Assembly (NCBI RefSeq): GCF_029227915.1
Contig: NC_079885.1
Coordinates: 21,339,001-21,403,000 of the forward strand
DNA: 64,000 nucleotides
Direction: 5' to 3'
DNA from: Hydractinia symbiolongicarpus
Lineage: Eukaryota; Cnidaria; Hydrozoa; Anthoathecata; Hydractiniidae
A program made the translations under genes and the position numbers. Below, piece by piece: positions 24,015 through 39,000 of this stretch (positions are counted from its first letter, which is position 1; each line of letters starts with the position of its first letter). The notes under the pieces are model-generated. The model was given only the letters and a program-made list of their open reading frames with translations. It was not told the origin of the DNA and made no database searches.

Positions 24015-27000
24015 ATGTTTGAAAAAAAAATGGATAAATTCAGATTCTCAATTGATCGTGGTGGTACATTCACAGATGTTTATGCAGAATGCCCTGGAGG
24101 TGATATCGAAGTAATGAAACTTCTTTCGGAAGATCCAGCCTATCCAGATGCTCCAACTGAGGCCATTAGAAGAATTATAGAAAAGGTAATTTACGCTTTT
24201 GGAAGGTGAAAGTTAGTTTTAAGGTCCAAAGACTTCAGGTATATGTCTCAAATTTATTCAGGTGTAGCAGGAATTTGTAAGTCACTTCAGTTTTTTTTTT
24301 GTTAATTGTGACAAGTGATAGTATATCTGTGTCCTCTTTGCAAAACAACCCAGCACTTCAGTCTGTGCAAATGTTGTGATAATGGGGGATTAAAATGCAG
24401 GGTTGTTAAAGTTTATATAACGTGTTTTTAGCACTTTTAGAATGCTTTGTTGTTGTATTGTTACAGCAAAGTGTATGTAAAAATAATTTTAAAATAAATT
24501 GTTACTTTAAAAGATTTTATATATATTCAAATTCTTTCAATTGAGCTATAGTTGCGCAACCCAGTTTTCCAGTTTTGTTGTTCTGTGCTCATTGTGACTT
24601 TGCCTGATAGACCTATGTAAATAATCTAAGTACTAAATTGTTTTACATAAATGTGACTGTAGATGCTTAAAGAAAAGTCCGTAAAATTAATGCATAAAGC
24701 TCAGATGCACCTCAATTTGACATCACTGTAGCATATCTTTTTTATGATTTTAACAACTTTAAAGAAATAACCGTTACAGTGCTGAATATCCAGATTTTTT
24801 GTAGAATTCCATCTGGTATAAATAAAGGCACATTTTTCTGACTTACTATTTTGTTTTTAAATTTAGAAAACTGGAAAAAATGTTTCACTGGGTAATCCTG
24901 TTCCAACTGATAAGATTGAATTTATAAGAATGGGTACAACAGTAGCTACAAATGCTTTGTTGGAAAGAAATGGTGAACCAATGGCATTGCTTATCACAAA
25001 AGGCTTTAAGGATTTGCTATACATTGGAAATCAGGCACGACCAAATATATTTGATCTAGTAAGTTGTGTGTAATTCACTTCATTACTTCAGGAGATTTCA
25101 AAAAACAAAATTTTTTGTGTATATATTGTGTTTTGATAGTTTTTGAACAAAACGTAACATTGTTGAAGATCCACATAACACATTGTTGCATTTTTAGAGC
25201 GAAATAGCCACTAGCTTCTCAATCTTTTTTTGCAAAACGTGGAAATAAGCTTCTTATAATGATTTTCTAATCGTTTGTGAGACATAACAGTAGCATAAAA
25301 GTTTTATACAATCATATTTGATGGTTTTAATTTTGCCATACAGTGTCAAGTATCTATAGTTATGCTCTTTTAAACAATTTAAGTCTGATTGCACGTGTCT
25401 TTGAACATTGATTGAATATTTGGACGGAATGGGTACTGCAGTCTAAGCAAAGTTTGAAAGAGATAATATTGCGAGTTAGTCAGAAAGTTGTATCTTAAAA
25501 ATTATATTAAGACCCTGTTGTTTCTTTTATAGAAAATCATTTCACCAGATGTATTGTATGAAGATGTTGTTGAGGTTTCAGAGAGGTTGGTCATAAAGCA
25601 AGATGGTTGTCAATTAAAAAATCAACATAAACTTGTTTACAGTCAGGACAGGAAACAGGTATGTAGAATTGATTTGGAGTTCTTAAGAAAAATTTTTTAA
25701 GAGAGCTGAGACAATTTTATTGGGCTTTTCAAAAATGGTTAATAAATAGTAAACATCTACACAGGGTATTCAATGGCAGATTCAACCCCAATTGTATTTA
25801 ATTGATATTTTAGAGAAATCCTAGACAACTTTTAAACATCAGCATTGAGTAAATTTTTCTCTCTGTGAGTGATATTTGACAACATGCAGCAATGTAAATC
25901 TACTAACACTAAAAAAGCTTTTGAAAAATGCTCCTGTAATGTTATACATAGCTAACACGAACTTAGATAAAATAGAAAGTGTGTAAAAGTTGCAAAATAT
26001 GAGACTTTAAAAATTAAAATGATTTTTTAATGAGATAAAGACCTTGGTTCAAATTAGAAATATGAAGGCAGTTTGTAAAAATTTGCTGCCTGTAGAGAAG
26101 AAAACCTCTTTGCAGCTATGGTCCGGAGCACTTGTTATTAATCCCTTGTTAATGGTTGTTTTGTTGCAACAGTATAAATAGGTGACATCAAGGATTAGTG
26201 AAAAAATGTGACTCACAATTTTAACATTTTTTTCTACCGTTTGTTTGATTCTCTATCTTCAATAATTGCTTAAAATGTCTAACAAATAGGATATAAAATT
26301 TATTCTTTAATCACAAAAATGATATTTGATGTATTTTGATACCTTATTCATTTAAAACTTGTGATGCTTTGACCTTACTATCTAAAAAATAGTGGTTTCT
26401 CTTCAATTACTCATTTCTGAGTATATCATATATAATAAAATTTGCTGGAAATTTAAAATTGAAAGTTCCAAATACTCTGTGAAATGGGTTTAACCACTGA
26501 ATCAATTTTCTACAATACAAGCCACAACAATCATTTGCTAGGAGAAAAAAATTACAAACAAGAGGAAAAATATGAGAAAAAATTTAACTGAGGCAACTTT
26601 ATCTTTCTTTGTTCAAACTTTAAAATAATTGCCAAAATTTAAAACAAATTGATCATTTTTTGTTTTCTTGCTGTGACATTGGTATTTCATAATTCCAAAG
26701 TAACTTATGGAATTAGTGTACAGGCCTATCAATAAGAAAATAACACCCGAGCAATAAATTGCTCCCCCAATGTTACAATAATTTAAACTGGGTGAGCAAT
26801 CTAAATAAATAGAATAAGTTTATAAACGCATATTTTATCACAAAGTCTATTTTATCTATTTTGGTTCTTTTTTACTGTAAATGAGAAGAAAGAAAACATT
26901 GTTTTCCATTGTGAGATAAATTGATATTGCTCAGCCAGAAAACCTTTTTTGGAATTGGGGGAGCAATTAATGGCTCCGCTTGTTTTTCATTTCTCAGAAT

Positions 27001-30000
27001 TGGGCGAGTCTTTGCGTGAGCAAGAGCAATTGCTCTTCCCTTATTGATAGATAGATAGATAGATGTGCATATTTTACATGGCTAGCCTCACAAATATCGA
27101 GGGATATACCCTGTCTATTATTTCCAGGAGGGGCCATGGCTTAGATGGAGAGTCCTAGAGTATTTAATGCTCATTTTGAGCTACGCAGACCCAATTAGTA
27201 GGGCCCACGCTCTACTAGACAACTCCCGGCAACATCCAACGGCCCACACAGTGTGCCATCTCCCCAATTTCCCTCACATGGCTTGGGTTAACCCGGGGCT
27301 ATGGTAACATTCACTCGCCCATGTTGAATCGCCGTCAAGAGGAATCGAGGCCTGAGTGTACTGTTACCTTATAAAAAATTTTTTTTTAGGTGTTAGAAGT
27401 GTGGGAGGAAGTTAACGAGGAGAAACTTATTAAAGATTTAAAAGTGAATTTTTATTTTTTCCTAATTTTTACTTCACAAATTTAAATAGGTATCAACAAA
27501 TGTTTAACACTTTTAAACATTTGTTCTAAATATCACTTTGTATACCTTGTCATCTCCAATTTGTTTAGGTTGTCCTAGATAAAGGGATACAATGTTTAGC
27601 TGTAGTGTTGATGCATAGTCACATGTAATGTATATAGTTTGTATGATTTTATAATTTTATATATTAACTTGACAATGGGTTGCACTCTCAAAACTCCAAA
27701 GTTCTCCTCAAATTTAAACTTCTCATTTCCCACTCAAATTTGAACTAAAATTCAAAACTCCTAATAACTTCTCAAAAAGTAGATTTTTTACCAACTTTCT
27801 TAAATATTCTCAATTTTCGTTTTATGAATCTATATGGTTTGTCATGTTTTTGTTTTGAAATGCTACATGCACACAGCTATTAGTTTTGTTCTTTTCTCAT
27901 GAAATCTCGAATTCTTTGAAAATAATATTTTTCTCAAATCTCCTCAATTTTTTTGTCAAAATACTTTCATCCAAAAAAAGTTGAAAATTCTCATCAAGAG
28001 TTCTCAAGTTAGAATCAATAAAAAAAGTTATGATAGTTACGATATGAAATTTTAAAAGTGTTTTGAAAAAATATCTAATGTAAGTCTGTAAACATGGTTG
28101 TTGTGTTTTTACCTTGTAACAAGGTTACTTCTTCCGTACCATTGAATATCAAATGGCAATGTCCTTAACAATAAAAGCAATAAGTCTCCAGGCCAGGCTG
28201 ATGTTTGTACCTTGTGACAAGGCTAGGCTGTGAACATAAGTGGCTTACTTTTAGTTATGGGGGTCATGAGCAACAAGTGGGAAAAATTGCAAAATCCCTT
28301 GGTTTTAAACATGTTTCTTTATCATCTGAAGTTATGGCGATGGAGAAAATTGTTCCTCGTGGATATACAGGTATAATTTTGTTTATATTATTCAAAAAAG
28401 TTGAGGTTGAAAAAGTCACATACATTGTTTCATGGCGTCATGGTTTATTTACTATCCATTCTTACAGGTTAAATACCATAGCGGTTCAGTGCCTCTAAAA
28501 TTCATGTTACCACTTGGCAATTGCTAACACAAATGCTGACGTGTTAACAAGGGAAGTAAATGGACAAATTTGACAAAATTAAAAAAAGGCAGTTGTTCTC
28601 CTGTTAGCATGACATTGTGAAATAACTTTACAAGAGGTCAGAAATAAAACATCAACACAACAGTTTTGTCTCACAGACACATTCATGACAAGAATTAACA
28701 TAAATCAGATAAACTTAGGGAGTAAAAATAGCTAAAATCCCAGACATAAATTAAAACGACCTTTCAAAATATTATGTCTGAGATTGTAGCCAAGAAACAC
28801 AATGAAGAAAGGTATGCTAAGTAAAAATTCATGTGAAAATTACTTTTTTCTTTTTTTACAACCCAAATGTAAATCCAAAGGCTGTATATGCCTGTGATTT
28901 ATCACCTGTTTCTAAAGTAATGCTATCAGCAAGCATTATCCTCTATATAAACATGCCACAATTTATCACAATATGCATAGCAATGACACCAGTCAGCTCA
29001 CATCAGATTTCACTCCCTGAAACATTAAATAATTTTGTTTGTGTATATAGCTTGTGCGGATGCATACCTGACTCCACATATCAAAACATATGTCGATGGT
29101 TTTTCAAAAGGATTTCATAACAAGCTTGAGGTGAATTGTAATTATAATTTGCTGGAATTTATTTACTTATTATTATTTTAAACATTAACTATTAGTGTCC
29201 ACTGGTTGTGTTTCAGGAGAAATTTGTGGAAAAGAATTTATTTAAAATTATAGTTTTTATCTTTTTTTAGAACGTTCCAGTGTTGTTTATGCAATCAAAC
29301 GGAGGCTTAACACCAGTTGAACAGTGAGAATCTTCCTTCTAAATATGATATAACATTGATATGATTTTACAGAGCTATTTGTCGATCCTAACCGTACAGC
29401 TCTACAAAAAACATAAACAACATTCATGCTCTGTCTCTTTTTTTTTTGTTAGATTCATTGGTAGTCGAGCAATATTGTCTGGTCCAGCTGGTGGAGTAGT
29501 AAGTACCTTTTGCTCTGGTTTAAATTACATTTGTAATTCGTGTAAAAAGTAACTCAACCATATATAATTTTGAGTGTTTTTCGAAGGTCAAATATTCGTA
29601 TGGCTGAAACAATACAAATAACTGACTAACCTTGAAAAACGTTAAAAAAATATAACAGGTAGCTGCTTTTCAGATTTTTTATGATAACAGATGACAATTT
29701 TTACCATATTTTTTGCAAATATAAGTGTTTTACATTGAACTAACCTTCATAATTCTGTTTTTGTAGCATGTAATTGGGTTTACATCTTAGGCCGTTGAAT
29801 GGACATGTCTTTATCAAGCTTGTGTTGTAGCATAAATAGGCTTATTGATGATAGTATCATTGGAAACCGAAGAGTTTATTCTGCATCTTTATGTGTTAGG
29901 TTGGATATGCTCTCACAACATATAACAAAGAAACGCACCAGCCTGTTATTGGATTTGATATGGGAGGTCAGATTTCATAAAAAAATACTTAACACTTATG

Positions 30001-33000
30001 TTAAATTTAAGAAAATAAAAAACTTAATCAGGTTAGCAATGTAAGTTAGATGAAAACCCTTAAAGGGATCCTGAGGTACTTTTACAAGTTGGACTCATCT
30101 GAAAGATATGCATGAGAAATGCTAAATGATATATTTACTTTTCATTAAAACTTCATGTAACTCTCTATACAGCTTTTTAAATATTTATATTTCTTGTCGT
30201 TCTTCTTCGTTAAAAATTTTCATTCTAGCTCTAGTCTTTTTTAGTGGCACGTGACCCTGTTACGTATTATTTTAGTACGGAAAAAAGTATTTGTTTTTCC
30301 AGAGCATAGTTCAGTCGCCTCCTACGGCAATGCATGAACAACAAACTCTTAGCAAAAAAAACAGTTAGTTTTGCGCTTCAACTGCATCATTAAAAACAGT
30401 TTGTCACCAATGTAGTTTGATTAAATCATTGCAGAAAACGCTAATATATATTTAATAAAATGCCATTTTTTCTGTGTTGAACTTTAATATTTACGCAATT
30501 AACTATTATTATTTTATTTCTTATTTTTCTTTGCTTTTCTCTGGTAAAAATAATATATTTTTTTTAGGAGGTAGCTAAAACATGTTTAAAAATTTAGAAG
30601 CTGCCACAGTATTCTAATATGTGTGAATATAGCCACAGCAGTTATTTGTCAACTTAAAAATGGCGAATTATGAGGGCTTCGTTGAACATTAGTGTATGAT
30701 GTATGCTTTTAAAAGGTCTAATCATGGAGGTGCAGAGCAGGGTTGATGATAGACTGGATACATGTCCCTCTTTTATGCTCTTGTGCTTCGATGTCTGTCC
30801 TGCTTTTGTTGCCTTGCTTATTTTAGCGGACTATCGCAAAAGAGAAAAAATGATGAGTTTAGTTTACTAGACTACGTTGATGTTTGCACTACATATTGAA
30901 AGATTATCATGAAAACAAACTTTAATTAGACAGTAATTTCTGGTTCTTTCTGTATCGTGGAATGAATTAAAGTAGTATTCTTTTCTATTGATTTTTTAAT
31001 ATTTTTAATAAAAAACATATCAATTTACTGAGTAACTTAGGCAACTTCATCAAGGATCGTTGAGAACACGGTTAGCAATACTCACTTGAGCATCATACCC
31101 CACCTAGGTCGACAGGTTATAGATCAGTAATTTTTACAACCTGTTTGTTGAAATAAACTCTTTTCAATTTAAAACAAAAGAAATCATAGGCACACACCTG
31201 CTGCTAATATATTATTTTTTGTTTTATTGCTTAGATGGCTAGTATATCATGTTGAATTATTTTTTTAAAAAAAAAACAAATCATTCGTACAGAGTTCGAT
31301 GTGAAAAGTACATTGAATTTATTTAACTTCGTTGCGACAGTATATTAATTGTTTTTGGCTATGAAAGTCATTAATAATAGCGAGTGAAAGTCATTAATTT
31401 GTGAGCGCTACTGAAAGACTACGTAATAGGTTCACAGAGCTAGTCTGAAATTTTAAACGAACAAGAAGATCGAAGCAGCCATCAAGGCAGGAAGAAAAAC
31501 AAATATTTAAAAAACGATATCTGGGGTTACATGAACTTTTAACAAAAAGTGAATATGTCATTGGGATTTTCTTATGAAAATCTTTGAGGTAAGTCCAACT
31601 TGTAAAAGTACCTCGGGATCCCTTTAAACCGTGGAAGCCATGTCATTTTTAATATCTGTCGAGATCTTAATTTAAATTTAGGTACATCAACAGATGTTTC
31701 ACGCTATTCTGGCAGCTATGAAGAAATTCTTGAGAATACCACCGCTGGTATTAGCATTCAAGCACCACAGGTAAACTATATGAACAGGATAATGATTTAA
31801 AAAAAAAATACAAAGTTAACCAATTTCTTGTATATAAAGATTCCACAGATTTTCGAAAATTAGCAAATTTTTTTTTTTTTGTATTTGAATATTGCATTAA
31901 AAATATGAATTTGCAAAGTACACGTTTTTTTAATTAGAAATAAATTTATTTCAGCTGTTTCGTTATAAGAAATTCTAAGAAAGGGGAGAATGATATTTTC
32001 TATTACCTGATTAGTGAGTTATCTCTATGCAAACATATTTAACATTAAAGCAAAAACATATATTTTAAACATATATTTATTTAGTTTGTGCAGGAAATAA
32101 GATTGTGCAAAATCAGATCAATGCCTATTCTCCTTACAACAACAAAGTTAGCTAGGAAACCGATGTGGAAACATTTAAAACTAAATAAATGTTTCAAATT
32201 TGGAACTGTCCCATTCCCTAGGTTTCTTATAATTTAAAAAAAAATGTGTAGGTGTCATTTAGTAACAAAATCTCAATTTACTTACAAAATAATTTTGATT
32301 GGAATAAATTTTTATGTTACTGAAACACTACTTTGTAATTGCCGCATATTACTTCACGAAATCACTATTTTAAAAAAAGAGATTTTTTCAACTTTATAAC
32401 GAAACCGTTACTATTTTTAGGAGTTTGATTTACTTTCATTGTAATCAAATAATTTCATGTTACACTATGGAAAGTCTTTTCACATAAAGCATTCAATGTT
32501 TTTATTTCTATTTTTAGCTTGATATAAACACAGTGGCAGCTGGTGGTGGCTCGAGATTGTTTTTCAGATGTGGGCGGTATGATGTAGGACCAGAATCAGC
32601 TCGTGCACATCCTGGTCCAGTTTGTTACCGAAAAAGTAAACATTCTTTTAAACATGAGTTATTCTGTAACAAAAGTCTGGGCAAGAAGTGGTCAGGATTT
32701 AATGTAGAGGAATTCAGTTTAGATCTAAAAAGTCTAAGTCAGATTAAAAGAAGGTCATTTATATGCTCTGCATGAAAAATGAGAGGTTAAATCAAAAATA
32801 AAGGTGATGATAAATATACCTTATAAGGAATTTTATAGAACTATGCTAAAATCCCACCAGAATTTCCAAAATGCAAATTAAAAAAATTAAATTACTCTGA
32901 AGTTTCAGTGAAATTTCTTTTCTGTTACCATTCTATTTGTTCAAAATGACACAATCTGGCATAATGTGTTCAAGAGAATTTTAAAGCAAACAAATTAACG

Positions 33001-36000
33001 TTAAATCTTTATATCGCTGCAAAGAACAAAAGTAATGATGATAATTAACGATAAATAAAAAGTCCACTTTAGCGTTATAGTGTTAAAATAAGATAACACT
33101 ATAGCGTTAATTATCATTACAAAATAGAGCTAATATTGCCTAATAACGCTATAGCTCTAACTCTTATTGAGCATGGTGATGGCTTGTCCACTGGCACAAA
33201 TTGCCATTCACCATGTGCACCTTGCAGCTTGAAGGAATAAAGCAAGACACAAAGAGAACACTAGAAACTAAATTATCCAATATTTTGTAAATTCCTTTTG
33301 ATTTTTTCAACATGAACAACTGCTAATATAACAACTTATTTTAACGTTAATTATTATTATTATTGTCTTAACGTGAATATCATTTCAACAAAATTTTATT
33401 AGCGCTATAGGGTTAAACACTAAATTTCACTAAGTGTTTGTTACCAATCACATATATTTGTTTTGGTAAATATTAGAAGAAAACATAGCTCTTCTTGCAT
33501 TGTTACATTATTTTATTATTTTATTATTTTTTGGGCCTGCATAATCTAAATCCCACATTTTTTTAATTGTTTAACTTGGGAATTAAATTCTAACCATTAA
33601 GTAATTAAAATGTTACTTACTTTTTAAAGTTCAAATGAACTAGCAAGCTAAATTAGCTCAAGTCAGGCTAACAGTTAATTATGTAAAAATTAGTTAAATG
33701 TTTGCATTGTAGCTAATCCACCTTGAGTTCCGTAGCTTTTCTTAAATAAGTGAAGGAGCATGTGTTTGTAAAGCTAGGTCGGCACAAGGAACTTTGTTCA
33801 TGTGTATGCAACAAGACTTATTGCATTCCATGCACCTGAAAATATTGTGTATGTAGCCACCATAAAAACCAACAAACATTTTTTACAATCAAGTAAAATT
33901 AGAATCACCTAACAGCTTTGTCGACCGAGAACGTGAATCTGGAAACGTATTAATAATAAGGTTCCTGGCAGGAAAACGTACCATCTAAAAGTTGACTGTC
34001 TTTAAATATCTATCTCTGAGAGGTAATAGGCCAAACAACTATGCTGTTATCACTATGCAGCAAGAGTTCACAGGTAATATTATGAATGAGGGTAAATACT
34101 CAACTTTTTTTTCAGCCTCTTACTTAAAGAAATCAAGAGTCATATGCTGAATGTAAACATTTTTAAATGATCATATGAGTGTTTTTGATTGTTTAATGAA
34201 GAATATGATGCAAAAATGTGTTGCAAGAACCTGCGCAGGGGGTGGTGACACAATGAACATTTCAAAAAATTGTTGTCATCACAAAATTTGTCCCTGCGAC
34301 AACAGTTGTCCCTGTTACAAAATAGTGTAAAATTTATTGTCCCCAGGGACTTTTTGGTGTGTTGCAACAAATTGTGTAGTGATGGGACACAACGGGTCTT
34401 TTGCATGCATGCGCGAAGCATCAAGTTGCATTGTATGCGCATGGAAAAAATCATTTTTAAATGATCACATGAGTGTTTTTGATTGTTTAATGAAGAATAT
34501 GGTGCAAAAATGTGTTGCAAGAACCTGCACAGGGTGGTGACACAATGAAAATTTCAAAAAATTGTTGTCAGCACAAAATTTTTCCCTGCGACAACAATTG
34601 CTACAAAATAGAATAAAATTTATTTTCCCCAGGGACTTTTTGGTGTGTTGCAACAAATTGTGTAGTGATGGGACACAACGGGTCTTTTGCATGCATGCGC
34701 GAAGCATCATGTTGCATTGTATGCGCATGGGAAAATCATTTTTAAATGATCATATGAGTGTTTTTGATTGTTTAATGAAGAATATGATGCAAAAATGTGT
34801 TGCAAGAACCTGCACAAGGTGGTGACAGAATGAACATTTCGAAAAATTGTTGTCAGCACAAAATTTTTCCCTACGACAACAGTTGTCCCTGCTACAAAAT
34901 AGAATAACATTTATTGTTCCCAGGGACTTTTTGGTGTGTTGCAGCAAATTGTGTAGTAATGGGACACAATGGGTCTTTTGCATGCATGCGCGAAGCATCA
35001 AGTTGCATTGTATGCACATGGAAAAAATCCCTTGTGTCACCCTAACTTAAGTGTTCAGTGTGACTTCAACAAAAGATAACTCAAATTATATGATAAGTTA
35101 AATAAAGTGTAAGTTTTGTTACCAAGACAGGTGAACGCACTGAAACTTGAGTATAATTTTTGTAGCTAATCTATCAAAATCACACTTAGAATAGTTAAGC
35201 CGAGAATGATGATGATGATGATGAATAGTTAACACTTAGAATAGTTCTAATTAATAGTTATAATAGTGAATGTTATCAGTTAATTTATTATGCATATATT
35301 TAACTACGCAACTGTAACTATTTCTAACAAACATGATTTCGGCTATTTACTACAGTAATTCTATTTGACAAGTTATTATGTGTTCCGAACACAAGGTGTA
35401 ATTTATCCTTGGTAAAATCCAAAAGCCTTGGTTTAAGTCTACATGATATATATTATGGTTTTAAAAAATATTATTTCATAGATGGATATTTAGCTGTTAC
35501 AGATGCAAATCTAGTTCTTGGACGAATCTTACCAGAGTGCGTAATATAATATTTGTCAACTAATCCTAATAATGTGTTACATTGCTTGTTATCTACAAAT
35601 TGAAAAATTGATTCATTAATATTATATTTTCATAATTTTCTCCATGTATGTTTTGTACTTTTAGATTCTTTCCAAATATTTTTGGACCCAATCAAAATCA
35701 ACCATTAGACAGAGCAAGTTCCTATAAAGCATTTGAAAAATTATCTACTGAGGTACATTTTAACAAATATTTTTTCTACGTTGTTTCTATCTATTATAAT
35801 TATTTTCTTTACCCTCTGTGTTAAAATTCCTGTTAAAGCGAGATCTATTTCTATCCTTTTTAACAGTTTTTTTCTAAAGTACTTTTTAAAATTATTTTAC
35901 CGTCATCGTAATCTTTTAAAAACATTTTTGCTCTCAAATTTAGATTCATGCATTTGATCTTACCCACAACAAATCTGTCGAAGCTATTGCAATGGGTTTT

Positions 36001-39000
36001 ATTGATATTGCGAATGAAGCAATGTGCAAACCTATTAGAGTTTTGACTGAAGCACGAGGATTTGATACATCAAAGCATGTGTTAGCGTGTTTCGGTGGTG
36101 CGGGAGGACAACACGCATGCGCAATAGCTAAAGCTTTAGGCATGTCAGATATATTTATTCACAAGTAAGCATTTTTTTATAAACATTTCATTACTGAACA
36201 CAAAAAAATAAGATTTCGAATTATCACATTTAGTGATAATTCGAATACACATAGTGCTTGCCAAACCAAACCAAAAAGCTTCTGAAAGGGATAGAGAACA
36301 ACAGTTGAAGAACTGAAAAGAAGTTTATTGTATTTGTGTCTTGAATCAATGAAATTTTAACACCATAAATGTCTTCTGACAATAAATCATTGAAGTTTTT
36401 ATAACTATAAAGTTTTTGAGCTTTTCGATGAAACGACTTTAAATTCACCTTTTTTTCAAATGCAAATTTAGACCAATGGGGTTGTTGCCCAGTCATGGTA
36501 TGCTTTAAATAATTTCTAAAAAAATTGCATTCAGGTATTCTGGTATTTTATCAGCTTATGGTATTGCACTGGCTGATGTTACTTGCGAAAAACAAGAATC
36601 CTCTGCGTTTGTTTATGAGAAAGGTTGTTACTTTTGTCATGTCGTAGACTCACAAGTTTGTGTTATGTGTTAATAAGTTTTGGATATTTTTATCTCCATT
36701 TTTTCTGTAGAGTTTTATGACGCCATTGCTGAAAGAATTGACAAGCTTACTGCAGATTGTGTGGAGGATTTAAAATCTCAAGGATTCGCAGAGTACTTCT
36801 TTATTCTTTGCCTAATCTTCTATAAAATATCCTTTTAAAAAATGCTTTTTGATAAATTTGTTTTTCGTCTGTTTTATTTTGTTGTTGTTGTTACTGTTGT
36901 TGTTGTTGTTTTTAAATCGTTTTATTATGACCGAGACTGACTTTAGGTTTTTTTGTTTGTTTAAAGATTACCATGAAATGCCAAAGCTAAGTTTGATATT
37001 TTTTTAGAGATCAAATATCTGTTGAACCACGATTAAATATGAAATATGTCGGCACCAGTGTTGCAATTCTTGTTTCAGATGAAAATCACAAGGTATTTCT
37101 CTTTTGAAAATAGCTGACCATCGTAAATAAAATATAGCTTTATGAAAGGAATAACTCGCAAATGCATGGGCATGTAAAAAGGTTATGTGTAAAGAGTGCT
37201 CAGAGGAGAGTGTGGTACCTGGGTATGTTATGGATTGCTTCAGAAGCGTAATATCCCTGTTATATATACCTCAATAACAGCTTTTGCATGGATGAAAAAA
37301 TAAAGCTTGAAATAAAGATCAAATTAGAAAAAAATTAAAATTTTTGCTTTCAAAGCACCTTATACAGAGAATGTGCAAGAAATAATACATATTTTTCACT
37401 GCTTTTATTTTATCTTTATGTTATTGTTCTAGAAAACATAGTTATTCGTTAGTATGTGTTCAAATTTCTTTCTCAAAGGGATATTTCTTTCATACCTGAG
37501 ATTTTTGCATAATAATGAAACCATTGTAGACTGTGCTTTGTTTTAAACAAATATGGCTGAACCAAAAGCAAAAATGCTAGGCTTTTTGCCTTTTTAGTGA
37601 AAAAGAAGAAGATAAAAGAAAGGAAATAAAGATATAATTGATGTAGTCTTGCCATTGGTTGCTGTATTACCTGACATTTTTCATTCGCTTTCAAATTTAT
37701 TTTCAAATCTCAATTTTATCATTAAGTTTTGTCTGCATGCGACGTTGTCCTTTTTTTATGTTTTTTTTTAATTTATGTAAAATATTAAAAAAAATATTCA
37801 AAATGGTTTCTCACTAATAAAATAGTGCGCCAAAGAAATGGGTTGACAGTATTAAGTCTAATCATTAATTCTAAGTGCTCCAAGTAAATAGCTAGTCAAG
37901 GAATTTATCCAGATTCAACTCTGACTGCCCCAGAATATCAAAGAAATGGTAAATGGAGCATTCAGATTTGAATGTCGCTTCTGATAGAAATAACCCCTTC
38001 TACCCTAAGGTTTTTTTCTATTAAATTTGGTGTTTAAGGTGCTATAGTCTCTTCCCTGAATTTGCATGTACGACCTAAAATCGTTGCCAAAAGTAGTTGA
38101 GACAAATCCAAAAACTGACCATTAGTGGCAAAAAAGGCAATAAATATAGAATTACGATCCTTTTTATTCCCTTTTCCTTTTACACAATGTTGAAGAGTCA
38201 TATGAGCAAACTTCTATCTTAAAAACCTGAGTGCAACATTGTAAGGAGGGTGCGGGGGTGATTGTGGAAATAATTCGAAATTTAAAAAAATGTCTCAACA
38301 CTTTTGGCAACGATTGTAGCAGATGCTTTTGTGGTTGAGTACAGAGAAGGGAAAGCTAAAAAATACACAACAAAGGTGTCTACATGGATGAATGCTCCTT
38401 AAAGAGGTATATAAGGAGGGGAGGGGGATTTAGATTTTCAAATATATTTTTTTTTCAAATATATTTTCAAATATATGTATTTGCATGTAGGTTTCCGAAG
38501 ATGGTTTTAAGTATGGCGATTTTCAACAAGCATTCCTTCAAAGGTATATGCTTTACTTTTTTTTACATTACCAAAAGGTGTATATCAATATTGAATTTGT
38601 GTTCAATCTAAGTTTGTCTTTAGACCTTACTCATGAGAAATTTGAAATGAAATTGAGATGGGCATTTTGTAATCTTTCGAGCTGAGCTTTATTTTGTATC
38701 TTCTGTACAACACTGATCTCTCCAGTATTTCTATGTTGCAAAGAAACCAAGACAATCACTTTTATAAACATTATGTACTGCCACTGTCTTTCTACATGTG
38801 GCAGCGCAACAAATTATATATTTTTTCCAGTTGTCTATTTCAAATAAAATGGACCATAAAAATTGTTTTAAAATTTGCCATGATAAACTTACGACTATGA
38901 ACTGCTAAGAATTTATGTTTGAATTTTTAGATGTATTATTGTTAAATCATTGTTATAGTTTATTTGTGCTGGTTGAAATCTTCTGATGATTGAATAGCAT

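Noticed and set aside
34140-35050. Several open frames of 64-126 codons on both strands
   Set aside because: They repeat with the tandem units, are antisense to each other and have no domain; they are by-products of the repeat.
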